From Nitrospirota bacterium (lineage in GTDB: Bacteria; NPL-UPA2; JAADIA01): 16,553 nucleotides of DNA. Where the stretch lies: assembly GCA_013151555.1 (NCBI GenBank), contig JAADIA010000021.1, positions 1-16,553 of the forward strand. Direction: 5' to 3'. The position numbers were made by a program, and so were the translations under genes. Every line of letters begins with the position of its first letter. Position 1 is the first letter of the stretch. Shown here piece by piece: positions 1-7,278 of this stretch. Below the pieces are notes generated by a model. It saw only the letters and a program-made list of their open reading frames with translations, ran no database searches and was not told where the DNA came from.

Positions 1-11
1 ATCCGGCTTGC

Positions 12-38
12 AAAAGACATTGGCCCTGTCTTTTTTTT
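12..38 (+). terminator. Possible intrinsic terminator of an off-window gene
   Basis: An 8-bp stem (12-19 with 27-34) encloses a 7-nt loop and runs directly into eight T residues (31-38) on the + strand. It would end a gene lying left of the window. The stem is A/T-rich (AAAAGACA/TGTCTTTT), so it is weaker than the other terminators here. No gene end is visible inside the window to confirm it. Confidence 0.4.
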
Positions 39-77
39 AACATCTTTTAGCGTATTTGTCAATAACTCATTCATGGG

Positions 78-118
78 ATGTCAAGCCAAAATAGAAATGT
101 CCTATTTTGGCTTGACAT
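78..118. repeat. 17-bp perfect inverted repeat upstream of the rhodanese promoter
   Basis: The arms 78-94 and 102-118 are perfectly complementary over 17 bp around a 7-nt spacer. Neither strand has a T-run after the stem, so it is not a normal intrinsic terminator. It ends 16 bp before the -35 box of the rhodanese gene promoter. It could be an operator, a transcript-end hairpin or a mobile repeat; the sequence does not decide between these. Confidence 0.6.
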
Positions 119-133
119 AACTCTCGATTTAAC

Positions 134-162
134 TTGATTTTCATTTAAGGTTCTGATAAAAT
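134..162 (+). promoter_or_regulatory. Sigma70-type promoter for the rhodanese gene
   Basis: TTGATT (134-139), a 17-bp spacer, then TAAAAT (157-162). A Shine-Dalgarno GAAGGA (174-179) follows, 8 nt before the ATG at 188. The box matches and spacing are good, but this is a prediction from consensus only. Confidence 0.55.
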
Positions 163-187
163 CCATTTAAACTGAAGGATATCTATA

Positions 188-1447
188 ATGAACAAAAAAT
201 CATCTAATATAAATAAGAAGAAATATTATATCCCCCTTGTGGCCTTAGGAATTTTATTGATTGCCGGGATAATTTATTTAAGTAGTAATAGGACAAAGCC
301 CCAAAAAAGTTTTGAAATTTCAAATATTAAATCGCTGAATAAAATTGTTTTTAGTCTTCCGAATATGGATAAGGAGATGTGCAATACTTTCCCAAAGAGG
401 ATAGTGACGAGTCTTGAAGGTTTGGAGGGGGTTGTTGACGCTTCGTTCAATTTTAGCGGACATTTTGTTACCGCCTATTATGACCCTCAGTTTATTTCTA
501 AGAAAACTATTTTAACTTATGATATTTATTCATGGACCAAAGTGGATTTCATCAGCGACGAGAGTGTGCCTGTTTCTCTTGCGAAAACTCTTTATAAAAA
601 CAGGGAAAAAGACGATAATCCGGTAATGCCAAAGAACGGGATGGCGGATATAACTCCCGTGGAGAATCAGAAAATGATTGATGCCCAGAATTTCCCCTCG
701 CTGGTCAGCGCTAAATGGTTATTTGAAAATCTTGGAAATGTCAAAGTTATAGAAATAGGACCTGCGAAGGAATATGATAAAGGTCATATAAAAGGAGCGG
801 TGAATATTCAAATAGGTGATATAAGAGCAACAGAAAAAGGTATAGCGGAGCAGATAATTTCAAAAAAATATTTTGAACCTTTAATGGACAAGATTGGAAT
901 TTCTAACAGCGACAGGGTAGTGATTTATTCAAGCGAGAGTTTAAATCAGGAGTCAAGACTTTATGAAACGCTTAAATATTACGGACATAAAAATATAGCG
1001 ATCGTCAATGGCGGGAAAAATTTAATTGATAAAAAATATCTGACGACGGCTAAGACAAAAATTATCCCATCAAATTATACTGCGAAGGTAAATGAAAATA
1101 TTATTGTAGATTCGGATTATGTTTTGAGCAAGTTAAATAATTCCGGGACTGGTCTTCTTGATGTAAGAAGCGAAGGAGAATTTAACACCGGGCATATTCC
1201 CGGGGCGGTTAATATTAACTGGGAGAATCTTCTAAACTCCGACGGGACTTTGAAAAGTTTAGCAGAATTGAAATCTATTTTGAAAAATATTGATAAGAAT
1301 AAAGAGATTATTGTCTATTGTGTTTCGGGAACACGGGCGAGTTATATGTGGTTTGTTCTGACCGAAGTATTGGGATATAAAAATGTGAAAGTCTTTGATG
1401 GTTCAATGATTGCGTGGAAGTATAAAAATCTGCCTTTGGAAAAATGA
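188..1447 (+). CDS. Membrane-anchored HMA-like/tandem rhodanese protein (sulfurtransferase)
   Basis: A 419-residue protein. Residues 14-32 form an N-terminal membrane anchor after a Lys-rich start, so the rest is probably periplasmic. Residues 50-115 look like a heavy-metal-associated (ferredoxin-like) domain, but only one Cys (C65) remains where the family has CxxC. Two rhodanese domains follow, at about 172-290 and 305-418. The second has the active loop CVSGTRAS with Cys378, of the thiosulfate-sulfurtransferase CxxGxR type. The first has Ser-Ser-Glu at the matching place (248-250) and lacks the catalytic Cys. This inactive-then-active order is known from two-domain thiosulfate and mercaptopyruvate sulfurtransferases. 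The likely role is sulfur transfer or sulfur-species handling at the membrane; the substrate is unknown. The ATG has GAAGGA 8 nt upstream. It is the only + strand gene and visibly more A+T-rich than its neighbours. It converges with the methyltransferase gene 46 bp away. Confidence 0.85.
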   Translation: MNKKSSNINKKKYYIPLVALGILLIAGIIYLSSNRTKPQKSFEISNIKSLNKIVFSLPNMDKEMCNTFPKRIVTSLEGLEGVVDASFNFSGHFVTAYYDPQFISKKTILTYDIYSWTKVDFISDESVPVSLAKTLYKNREKDDNPVMPKNGMADITPVENQKMIDAQNFPSLVSAKWLFENLGNVKVIEIGPAKEYDKGHIKGAVNIQIGDIRATEKGIAEQIISKKYFEPLMDKIGISNSDRVVIYSSESLNQESRLYETLKYYGHKNIAIVNGGKNLIDKKYLTTAKTKIIPSNYTAKVNENIIVDSDYVLSKLNNSGTGLLDVRSEGEFNTGHIPGAVNINWENLLNSDGTLKSLAELKSILKNIDKNKEIIVYCVSGTRASYMWFVLTEVLGYKNVKVFDGSMIAWKYKNLPLEK

Positions 1448-1493
1448 TGAATTTTAGAAAGATGGAGAGAAAGAAAAAGTTAGGAATCCTATT

Positions 1494-3080
1494 TTACGCC
1501 CCCACTTCTATCACCGCTCCCGCATCATTCCCGAAAATATCTACCACCTTCACAGCAATTTTACGCTTTTTCTTGTCCAAAGTCGCTGTGACCATAATCG
1601 GCACTGTTTTAGCCCTTTTGCCGTTTCCTCTGAAAGCCTGCCATTGGCTTTTGAAAGTGAAGCCGTCAAAATCCCAGTCAATAGCCCAGTAATCAATTAA
1701 TACGGCGAAGTTATCCTTGGCAAGTTTCATCAACTTATTATAATTATTCTGTCCTTTCTTCGAGGTATGATTTACCGGAATATCCCTAAGGACATATCGC
1801 TTTATTCCCACCTTTATCCGAACCTTGCCCTTTCCTAAATCTTTTATCTCCGGCTTATTCAGTTTAAGACGATGTTGCCTTTCCGGGACACGCCCAGCGG
1901 CAAGATAAAGCATTTCCCGCGGGCCATTACCGATATTTTCTATAAGGAAAGGCTTTGCTCCCACCTCTACCAGACGGGCTCGGGTGACCTGAATTCCAAC
2001 CTTGCCCAGTTCACATCCAATCCAGCATCTTCCAAGTTTTTCAGCGACAGCAAGGGTGGTACCGGAACCGCAGAAAAAGTCAGCTACAAGGTCACCTTCA
2101 TTAGAGGAAGCTTTGATTATGCGTTCAAGGAGAGATTCGGGCTTTTGGGTATCGAAACCAACTCTTTCCCGGGAATTGCTGTTTAACATTTCAATTTTCC
2201 ACCAATCCTTTGGGATACTCCCTTTCTTCATATACTGTCTATAAGTAAATTGGGGATGTTTTTTCTCGTCTTCAATGCTTATATCCCCTTGACCAACACC
2301 AAAAGGACCACCCTTCCCTCTAATCATAAATCTTCTTCCTTGCTCATCCGTATACTTAAACCGTACCTGGTAATCTTCAGGATAAGGTTCCAAGACATCT
2401 TTTAAATTGAAAATTGGATTTTTTGACTTCGAATAATAAAAAATAATATCATGTTTTTTGGCCCAACCCGATTTTACCGTCTGCATAGTTCTATAGCACC
2501 ATACTATCTCATTCCTAAAATTTTCTTTACCAAAAATTTCGTCCAACAATATTCTTATATATGAATTAATGTGCCAATCACAGTGTACATAAATACTCCC
2601 CTCCTCTGCCAGCAACCGTTTCATCAACTGTAACCTCGGATAAAGCATATCCAGATAAGAATCCGTCCCCCCGGCCCAGGTATCTTTATAAGCAAGCCGT
2701 TCAATAACTGAAGGCTCTTTAGTAAATTCATTTCCTTCTATTACCATCTTGTGGGAATAATCTGCTTTGCTGTCAAAAGGTGGATCAATATAAATAAGAT
2801 TTATCTTTTCCTCGTATCCCCGGGCAAGAAGCGCCTGCATAGCTAAAAGATTATCGCCCCGGATAAGACGGTTCATCTTTTGTTTATCAAGCTCTTCTTC
2901 ACCCAACAGTCCGGCTCGAAAAGAAAAAGGAATCCGGGATTCGTCCCGATGAGGATTAGGAATCATCACTTCGGCGGTCTGAAATTCCATGTCCCGGGGA
3001 TTGGGAGCCCTTCCGGGCTTGGTATTCCAAACCAGCCTTGCTGAATCCTTTTTTTTGTATATGTTGTTATCATCAGCCAT
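1494..3080 (-). CDS. Solitary beta-class DNA methyltransferase (type III Mod-like)
   Basis: A 528-residue site-specific DNA methyltransferase acting on adenine N6 or cytosine N4. The catalytic motif IV DPPF (99-102) precedes the SAM-binding loop DFFCGSGTT (334-342). With the TQKPESLLERI segment (311-321) just before that loop, this gives the beta-class order seen in type III Mod subunits. About 160 residues after the SAM motif form a C-terminal extension I cannot assign. The length is somewhat short for a type III Mod. No restriction or helicase partner is next to it: the neighbours are a rhodanese protein (convergent) and an OmpA protein. It is therefore solitary here, either regulatory or a leftover of a restriction system. 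The ATG has AAGGA 8 nt upstream. DPPF is more frequent in N6-adenine enzymes, but the modified base cannot be fixed from sequence alone. Confidence 0.88.
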   Translation of the reverse strand: MADDNNIYKKKDSARLVWNTKPGRAPNPRDMEFQTAEVMIPNPHRDESRIPFSFRAGLLGEEELDKQKMNRLIRGDNLLAMQALLARGYEEKINLIYIDPPFDSKADYSHKMVIEGNEFTKEPSVIERLAYKDTWAGGTDSYLDMLYPRLQLMKRLLAEEGSIYVHCDWHINSYIRILLDEIFGKENFRNEIVWCYRTMQTVKSGWAKKHDIIFYYSKSKNPIFNLKDVLEPYPEDYQVRFKYTDEQGRRFMIRGKGGPFGVGQGDISIEDEKKHPQFTYRQYMKKGSIPKDWWKIEMLNSNSRERVGFDTQKPESLLERIIKASSNEGDLVADFFCGSGTTLAVAEKLGRCWIGCELGKVGIQVTRARLVEVGAKPFLIENIGNGPREMLYLAAGRVPERQHRLKLNKPEIKDLGKGKVRIKVGIKRYVLRDIPVNHTSKKGQNNYNKLMKLAKDNFAVLIDYWAIDWDFDGFTFKSQWQAFRGNGKRAKTVPIMVTATLDKKKRKIAVKVVDIFGNDAGAVIEVGA

Positions 3081-3107
3081 GGTTTATATCCTTACTTCCC
3101 CGTTCTT

Positions 3108-3137
3108 TTATCACATTTTTCAATCCTGCTTCTTCAA
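3108..3137 (-). promoter_or_regulatory. Weak candidate promoter for the methyltransferase gene
   Basis: On the minus strand TTGAAG (3132-3137), an 18-bp spacer, then TGATAA (3108-3113), 28 bp before the ATG. It lies just beyond the terminator of the OmpA gene, where a new promoter is expected. Box quality is modest. Confidence 0.3.
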
Positions 3138-3169
3138 CTATCTCCAGGAGTATTTAAAACAAGAAAAGC

Positions 3170-3210
3170 AAAAAAAGCCTGCTCAGTCTTTCTTTAAAAC
3201 CAAGCAGGCC
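3170..3210 (-). terminator. Intrinsic terminator after the OmpA/LysM gene
   Basis: On the minus strand the stem GCCTGCT/AGCAGGC (3203-3209 with 3177-3183) is followed at once by seven T residues (3170-3176). The loop is long, 19 nt. It lies 60 bp after the stop of the OmpA/LysM gene and separates it from the methyltransferase gene. Confidence 0.7.
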
Positions 3211-3269
3211 TTATTGCCGGGGTAATTATTCAAATGCAAACCGGGAAATAACTTTGATAATCTCTGTCC

Positions 3270-4190
3270 TTATTCGATGGGAATAATAATTGTCTTACCT
3301 GGTTTTAGCCTATCGGGATCTTTGATTTTATCTTTATTGAAATTGTAGATTCGTTTCCACTGACTTCCGTCGCCATATTCTTTTACAGCAATTTTCCATA
3401 AAGTATCTCCTTTCAGGACCGTATATTTTTTCGTATCTACCCTTATAGGAGTTTCAATCTTCTGAACCTCTTCTACAACTTTGCTCTTCGGAGAGACGGA
3501 TTTCCCGGGATAAGGGATCATAATCTCCTCCACCTCAGCGATCATAAACTGAGCGTTTCTATCTTTCTGCAGACCCACAAGATCATTGATGGGAGCAACA
3601 GCATCAAGTTTGCCACGGCTTACAATTCGGATACGTTCCTTGGGTATACCTTTACTAAGCATAAAATCTTTCACCGCTTCAGCCCGTTGTCTGCCCAATT
3701 CCAGATTGTAGGCCTCCGGCCCACGGATATCGGTATTCCCGGTTATGAGGATATTGCCCTTGGGATTTTTATTAAGGACTTTGACGGCATTTTCCAAAAT
3801 AGGGATGGCTGCATCTCTTAGCTTGGCTTTATCAAAGTCAAAGTATATCTTTACATTTTTAATTATCTTTTTGATAAGCAGAGAAGGTCTTGGTTCCTTT
3901 GGTTTCGGGGAAGGAAGTTCTCCTTCTTTATAATCAAAGATAACTTTATAGACATAAATGTAACCTCTGTTCCCCCAGGGCCTTACCTTTCCTGGAGTTG
4001 TCGGCCACCACCAGTATCCGCCTCGTTCCCGATCTTTTACCGGAGCAGGAACAGAATCCGTTGGCCACCAGGTAAAACGTGAAGCTCCCCCCTTCTTATC
4101 CTCCCGGGCATTAGCACTTGCCGTAACCATAAAAGAAATTGTTATCGCTAATAGACACAGGTAAACTTTCCCTACTGTTAAGCTTTTCAT
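3270..4190 (-). CDS. OmpA-family envelope protein with C-terminal LysM domain
   Basis: A 306-residue exported protein that probably ties the outer membrane or periplasm to peptidoglycan. A Sec signal peptide covers residues 1-28 (cleavage near ASANA). A Trp/Pro-rich segment with two similar motifs, FTWWPTDS (39-46) and YWWWPTTPG (59-67), comes next, then a Pro/Lys-rich linker. The OmpA peptidoglycan-binding domain spans about 112-220, with the helix NLELGRQRAEAV (162-173) that normally carries the peptidoglycan contact. A second wall-binding domain, LysM, covers 256-304 (YTVLKGDTLWKIA...). There is no beta-barrel domain, so it resembles Pal-like or soluble OmpA/LysM proteins more than true OmpA. 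It is monocistronic: own promoter, GGAGGGG Shine-Dalgarno 8 nt before ATG, own terminator. Confidence 0.87.
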   Translation of the reverse strand: MKSLTVGKVYLCLLAITISFMVTASANAREDKKGGASRFTWWPTDSVPAPVKDRERGGYWWWPTTPGKVRPWGNRGYIYVYKVIFDYKEGELPSPKPKEPRPSLLIKKIIKNVKIYFDFDKAKLRDAAIPILENAVKVLNKNPKGNILITGNTDIRGPEAYNLELGRQRAEAVKDFMLSKGIPKERIRIVSRGKLDAVAPINDLVGLQKDRNAQFMIAEVEEIMIPYPGKSVSPKSKVVEEVQKIETPIRVDTKKYTVLKGDTLWKIAVKEYGDGSQWKRIYNFNKDKIKDPDRLKPGKTIIIPIE

Positions 4191-4246
4191 AATTATTGCC
4201 CCTCCATTTATTTTTTCTTACTCTCACATCCTCACTCATTTTCCTA

Positions 4247-4275
4247 ATTTTACTCCAGGATATTATCCCTGTCAA
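4247..4275 (-). promoter_or_regulatory. Strong sigma70-type promoter of the OmpA/LysM gene, with spacer palindrome
   Basis: On the minus strand TTGACA (4270-4275), a 17-bp spacer, then TAAAAT (4247-4252). The spacer contains a perfect 11-bp palindrome, GGATATTATCC (4258-4268), a possible operator. The ATG lies 57 bp downstream. Confidence 0.7.
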
Positions 4276-4346
4276 TTTAATTAATGGGAAAGGCAATTTA
4301 TCAAGTTATGAAGTATTGAATGGAGTCGAAAAGGAGAAAACAAGAA

Positions 4347-5096
4347 TTATTCTCTATCATAAAGGGAATTATCCGTGCCGACAAACCCCAGGTTGTTGGT
4401 TTTAAAGGTTTCTTCGGAAGCAACCCATCCTGAAGCATGTACCAGGTCTCTGGTTCTGCTCTCTACATGGCCGTCACAAAAAGTTATATTAGCCTTTCCC
4501 CTATGGCGAAAATGGATGCTGGGATCGGCTTTGCCCCAGCTCCAGTAAGGAGCCGTGACAAAAGAATACTCAATAAGCTTTCCTCCGGATAAAAAAGCAC
4601 TATCGGCGAACATTATCGTTTGAGAAGGATTGCGTATCTGGTTAACCCGAGCCGGTATTTCTAAATTGTCCGGAGACCCTCCTACATACTGACTGTTGTA
4701 CCCATATCCTCCCGTTCCCAACTCAAAGGCACCGCTATCCTGATAAAACTTTTTAAAGGTTGGATCTTCCTTTATCTTTCCCGTTTGCAAATAGGGATAC
4801 AGAGGCCCTTTGGCAGGATCGAAAGGAGCAGAGAGAGTTTCTCTTGCCCCATGCCATCTCTGAAGATTGGCATGCATGATATCAGCCGCAGCCGGCGGGT
4901 ACCACCCATCGTAGTCTTCCGTATACAGGACTGCCGCCAGATAGAGTTGGCGCAGATTAGAGATACAAACAGCGCTTCTTCCCATTTCGCGGGCCGTGCT
5001 GAGAGCCGGTAAAAGCAGAGCTGCAAGTATAGAGATAATAGCCATAACTACCAGCAGCTCAATGAGGGTAAAACCCGTCTTTTTCCTAACAATCAA
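4347..5096 (-). CDS. Prepilin-like protein with N-terminal cleavage/methylation site and H-X9-DG motif
   Basis: A 249-residue type IV prepilin/pseudopilin-like protein. The leader is short and basic. The processing site TG|FTLIE puts cleavage after Gly8, with Phe9 as the new N-terminus and Glu13 at the conserved +5 position. A hydrophobic helix runs to about residue 32. Near the C-terminus is H198, nine residues, then D208-G209, the H-X9-DG signature (DUF1559-type) known mainly from planctomycetes, Lentisphaerae and relatives. Family members are numerous, and the function of most is unknown. The start is the rare codon TTG: GGAGG (5104-5108) lies 7 nt upstream, and no ATG gives the full processing site. 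It is the third gene after the cobalamin riboswitch, 12 nt behind the second PEP-CTERM gene, so it is probably controlled by B12. No clear terminator follows. Confidence 0.85.
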   Translation of the reverse strand: MIVRKKTGFTLIELLVVMAIISILAALLLPALSTAREMGRSAVCISNLRQLYLAAVLYTEDYDGWYPPAAADIMHANLQRWHGARETLSAPFDPAKGPLYPYLQTGKIKEDPTFKKFYQDSGAFELGTGGYGYNSQYVGGSPDNLEIPARVNQIRNPSQTIMFADSAFLSGGKLIEYSFVTAPYWSWGKADPSIHFRHRGKANITFCDGHVESRTRDLVHASGWVASEETFKTNNLGFVGTDNSLYDRE

Positions 5097-5108
5097 CCCC
5101 TTTCCTCC

Positions 5109-6092
5109 TCACTGCTTTCTCCGAAAAAGAAAGGAAAACAGTCCCCCGGCTAAAAGGATAACGGTTGCCGGTTCGGGAACAGGAGTAACTTCAAAGATGG
5201 TACTTTGTCCGGCAAACCAGTCGGTAGTATTTACATAAAGATGACCGCCATCCGGGTTTCCGGTTTCAAAATCACCACTGCCGGGAACAAACCTTAAGGT
5301 GCTGGGAGAAGTTCCGCTGCCGAAGGGGTTTGAAGAACCAAGATTGTTTGTTTCCGTAACCGCTCCTGTATAACTGCTGGAAAAAAGATCACCGGCGGAA
5401 TCAAAAGCGAAGTAGCCGATAGAGTCAAGTCCGGTAGCAAAGACAGACCAATCAGTTTCCCCCAGCGTCCCCGTTCCCAAGGCCGAATTCACCTGGCTGC
5501 CGGTGAAACTTATTATCTCACTTCCCTTACCATAATAGAGATTACCGGAAGTATCAAAAGCCAGGGGACCGGAATAGCCTCCGATATCGGCAATCTCATC
5601 AGTAGTTCCGTTTACCAGGTCGAGATTGTAAATTTTGGTTCCCGCCCAGCCGGGATTAGCAACAATAAAAGCTTGCCCGGAACTATTAAAGGCTAAATCG
5701 TAGTTACTACCCAGAGAACCAAGATCAGTTACCGTTCCTCCGCCTGTCGAAACAGATTTGATTGATCCGTTAGAACTCTCCCCAAAATAAACGGTGGAAT
5801 CTTTTACCTTAAGGAAACTTCCATAAACATCGGAACTAAAAGTATAAAGGTCCGTTTCGCTCCCTCCTGGCGCTCTCTTGACGATAGAGTTTCCCCGAAA
5901 GAGATAAAGGTTCCCTGAGGTATCAAAATCAAAGCCGGCCAGGGTACCTGCCGGGGAAGCATAGGAAGACTCAGCAGTATATCCCGGGGAAGGGGTATAG
6001 GAAGGACTGGCCTGAAGGGATGTCCCGCCAGCCGTCCCCAATAACACTAAAACCGTTAAAATACTGCTTACATACTTATTCATTCTTTGCAC
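5109..6092 (-). CDS. PEP-CTERM surface protein with beta-propeller-like repeats
   Basis: A 327-residue exported protein. Residues 9-28 are a signal peptide. The C-terminus is a PEP-CTERM sorting signal: VPEPAT (305-310), a hydrophobic stretch, then RRKQ at the end. Exosortase normally recognises such a tail; none is encoded in this window. The body has at least four imperfect repeats of the type (L/F)AFDxSGxLY (about 54-63, 132-142, 177-186, 228-237), as in NHL/SMP-30-like beta-propellers, and is rich in Gly, Ser and Thr. The function is unknown; ligand or polymer binding at the surface is inference. The start is GTG at 6092: GGAGG (6101-6105) is 8 nt upstream, whereas the in-frame ATG at 6083 would be 17 nt away. 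It overlaps the previous gene by 13 nt, suggesting translational coupling within the riboswitch-controlled operon. Confidence 0.85.
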   Translation of the reverse strand: MQRMNKYVSSILTVLVLLGTAGGTSLQASPSYTPSPGYTAESSYASPAGTLAGFDFDTSGNLYLFRGNSIVKRAPGGSETDLYTFSSDVYGSFLKVKDSTVYFGESSNGSIKSVSTGGGTVTDLGSLGSNYDLAFNSSGQAFIVANPGWAGTKIYNLDLVNGTTDEIADIGGYSGPLAFDTSGNLYYGKGSEIISFTGSQVNSALGTGTLGETDWSVFATGLDSIGYFAFDSAGDLFSSSYTGAVTETNNLGSSNPFGSGTSPSTLRFVPGSGDFETGNPDGGHLYVNTTDWFAGQSTIFEVTPVPEPATVILLAGGLFSFLFRRKQ

Positions 6093-6922
6093 AGTTTTTT
6101 CCTCCTTTTTCTAACCAATAACAAACCCCCAATGAAGAAGAAGATGGTGGCCGGTTCCGGAATAAGAACCGTATTCACTCCGGCTACGGCATCCAAATCG
6201 AACCCGTTACCGAAGGGAAGGTGATTTCCGGCATCATCTACTATATCGCCATTAACATCAAGGGTATTAGAGCCCGTATCCGTGATTTTGATAAACCGGA
6301 TATGGTTTACGTCAACACCGGCTTGAGTAGCTTTCCCGGCTATCTCGTTTAAGTCAAAAGAATCGCCTCCCGAAAATTCGGGGTCGGTAGGGTCAATTCC
6401 GTTAGAGGTTTTACTGATAACCGGATTCACTCCGGCAAAATCCCGGAAGTTATCAGGATTCTTATAAGAAGCTCCTCCAGAACCCGGAGGACCGTCAGGG
6501 TCGTAATCAAAGGGGAATTCCACAAAGGTATTCCCATCATCGCTCACAGCCACACTGGCTACCTCAGTAAAGACATTATCCTCTGCTCCTCCTACCAAGA
6601 TGGCATTTTCGAAAACCGTGAAGTCCTTTCCCTCTCCGTTATAGATATAGTTGTCGGTAAATTCCAGGACAATCCATCCTCCATCTCCCAGGCTGAGGAC
6701 ATCGGTAGACCCCCACAGGGTTCCTGTTCCTTCAGGAGGTCCCAGAACAATATCAGGGAAACTATCCTGACCGAAACCGGCTCCACTACCATAGCTAACC
6801 TTGACTACCTGGTCAGCAAAGGGATCCGGACCGGGAATTATTGAAGCTTCTCCCCGGGAAGCTGTTCCCGAAAAAACGCTCAAAACAATCATTAAAACAA
6901 GCCCTCTCCTCTTAAAAAACAT
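6080..6922 (-). CDS. PEP-CTERM surface protein, first gene after a cobalamin riboswitch
   Basis: A 280-residue exported protein. It has a basic, hydrophobic signal peptide (1-27) and a C-terminal PEP-CTERM tail: IPEPAT (254-259), a hydrophobic segment, then a strongly basic end (271-278). The extracellular body is acidic and Gly-rich, with conserved-looking segments GKDFTVFENAI (98-108), GGDSFDLNEIAG (185-196) and GNGFDLDAVAGVN (238-250). The stretch 222-230 (DVNGDIVDD) resembles a calcium-binding loop. I do not recognise a named domain. Its ATG has GGAGG about 12 nt upstream. A cobalamin riboswitch with terminator lies directly in front, so expression should rise when B12 is scarce. This and its place beside btuFCD suggest a role in corrinoid capture or a B12-dependent surface process; that role is inference. 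Confidence 0.85.
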   Translation of the reverse strand: MFFKRRGLVLMIVLSVFSGTASRGEASIIPGPDPFADQVVKVSYGSGAGFGQDSFPDIVLGPPEGTGTLWGSTDVLSLGDGGWIVLEFTDNYIYNGEGKDFTVFENAILVGGAEDNVFTEVASVAVSDDGNTFVEFPFDYDPDGPPGSGGASYKNPDNFRDFAGVNPVISKTSNGIDPTDPEFSGGDSFDLNEIAGKATQAGVDVNHIRFIKITDTGSNTLDVNGDIVDDAGNHLPFGNGFDLDAVAGVNTVLIPEPATIFFFIGGLLLVRKRRKKLCKE

Positions 6923-6948
6923 TGTCTCTCTGCACCTCCTCTCTTGAT

Positions 6949-6988
6949 AAAAAAAACCCCTAAGTTTTTTCTTAAAAAACTTAAGGGT
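6949..6988 (-). terminator. Riboswitch-linked intrinsic terminator before the PEP-CTERM operon
   Basis: On the minus strand a 15-bp stem (6974-6988 with 6956-6970, one G-U pair, 3-nt loop) is followed by eight T residues (6949-6956). It lies between the cobalamin aptamer and the first gene. That fits an expression platform in which bound cobalamin favours termination. Confidence 0.85.
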
Positions 6989-7041
6989 TGCACCCAGTTT
7001 ACTTCACCCCATCTTTACCAGCGAAGAAATGGTGAATCTCG

Positions 7042-7208
7042 ACACAGGCAGGTCTTCTGGCTCTCGGGTCATCCTCATTCCCACTCCTTCCCGAAATGGT
7101 TCACCACTTCAGTGGCACTTACGTGGGAAATCGTCTCCGATTACAGCGGCGGGACCGCGATGGCTTTTAACCATCTTCCCTATTATGCTCTCTTACAAGC
7201 ACCCGTGC
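7042..7208 (-). promoter_or_regulatory. Cobalamin riboswitch controlling the PEP-CTERM/prepilin operon
   Basis: Minus-strand cobalamin (B12) aptamer. The 3' B12 box AGCCAGAAGACCTGCC is at 7047-7062. Upstream are the conserved CCGCTGTAA core and ATAGGGAAG elements. A closing P1 stem of 8 pairs, including wobbles, joins 7201-7208 to 7042-7049. A short hairpin (7003-7036) and an intrinsic terminator follow, so control is probably by transcription termination. The promoter start site is expected almost exactly at the 5' end of P1. Confidence 0.93.
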
Positions 7209-7214
7209 TCTATT

Positions 7215-7244
7215 ATAATAAACCTTCTCCCAAATCTTTGTCAA
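7215..7244 (-). promoter_or_regulatory. Promoter of the PEP-CTERM operon riboswitch
   Basis: On the minus strand TTGACA (7239-7244), an 18-bp spacer, then TATTAT (7215-7220). A perfect TATAAT overlaps at 7212-7217 but would need a 21-bp spacer. Initiation about 7 nt downstream falls at the first base of the aptamer. Confidence 0.6.
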
Positions 7245-7278
7245 TAATAATCGGCAAAATCAGGCGAAGGAATTTGGT

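Noticed and set aside
1444-1692. 82-codon open frame on + after the rhodanese gene
   Set aside because: Most of it is antisense to the end of the methyltransferase gene and it shows no recognisable domain.
6083-6085. ATG at 6083-6085 as start of the second PEP-CTERM gene
   Set aside because: Its distance to the GGAGG at 6101-6105 is 17 nt, whereas the GTG at 6090-6092 has an 8-nt spacer.
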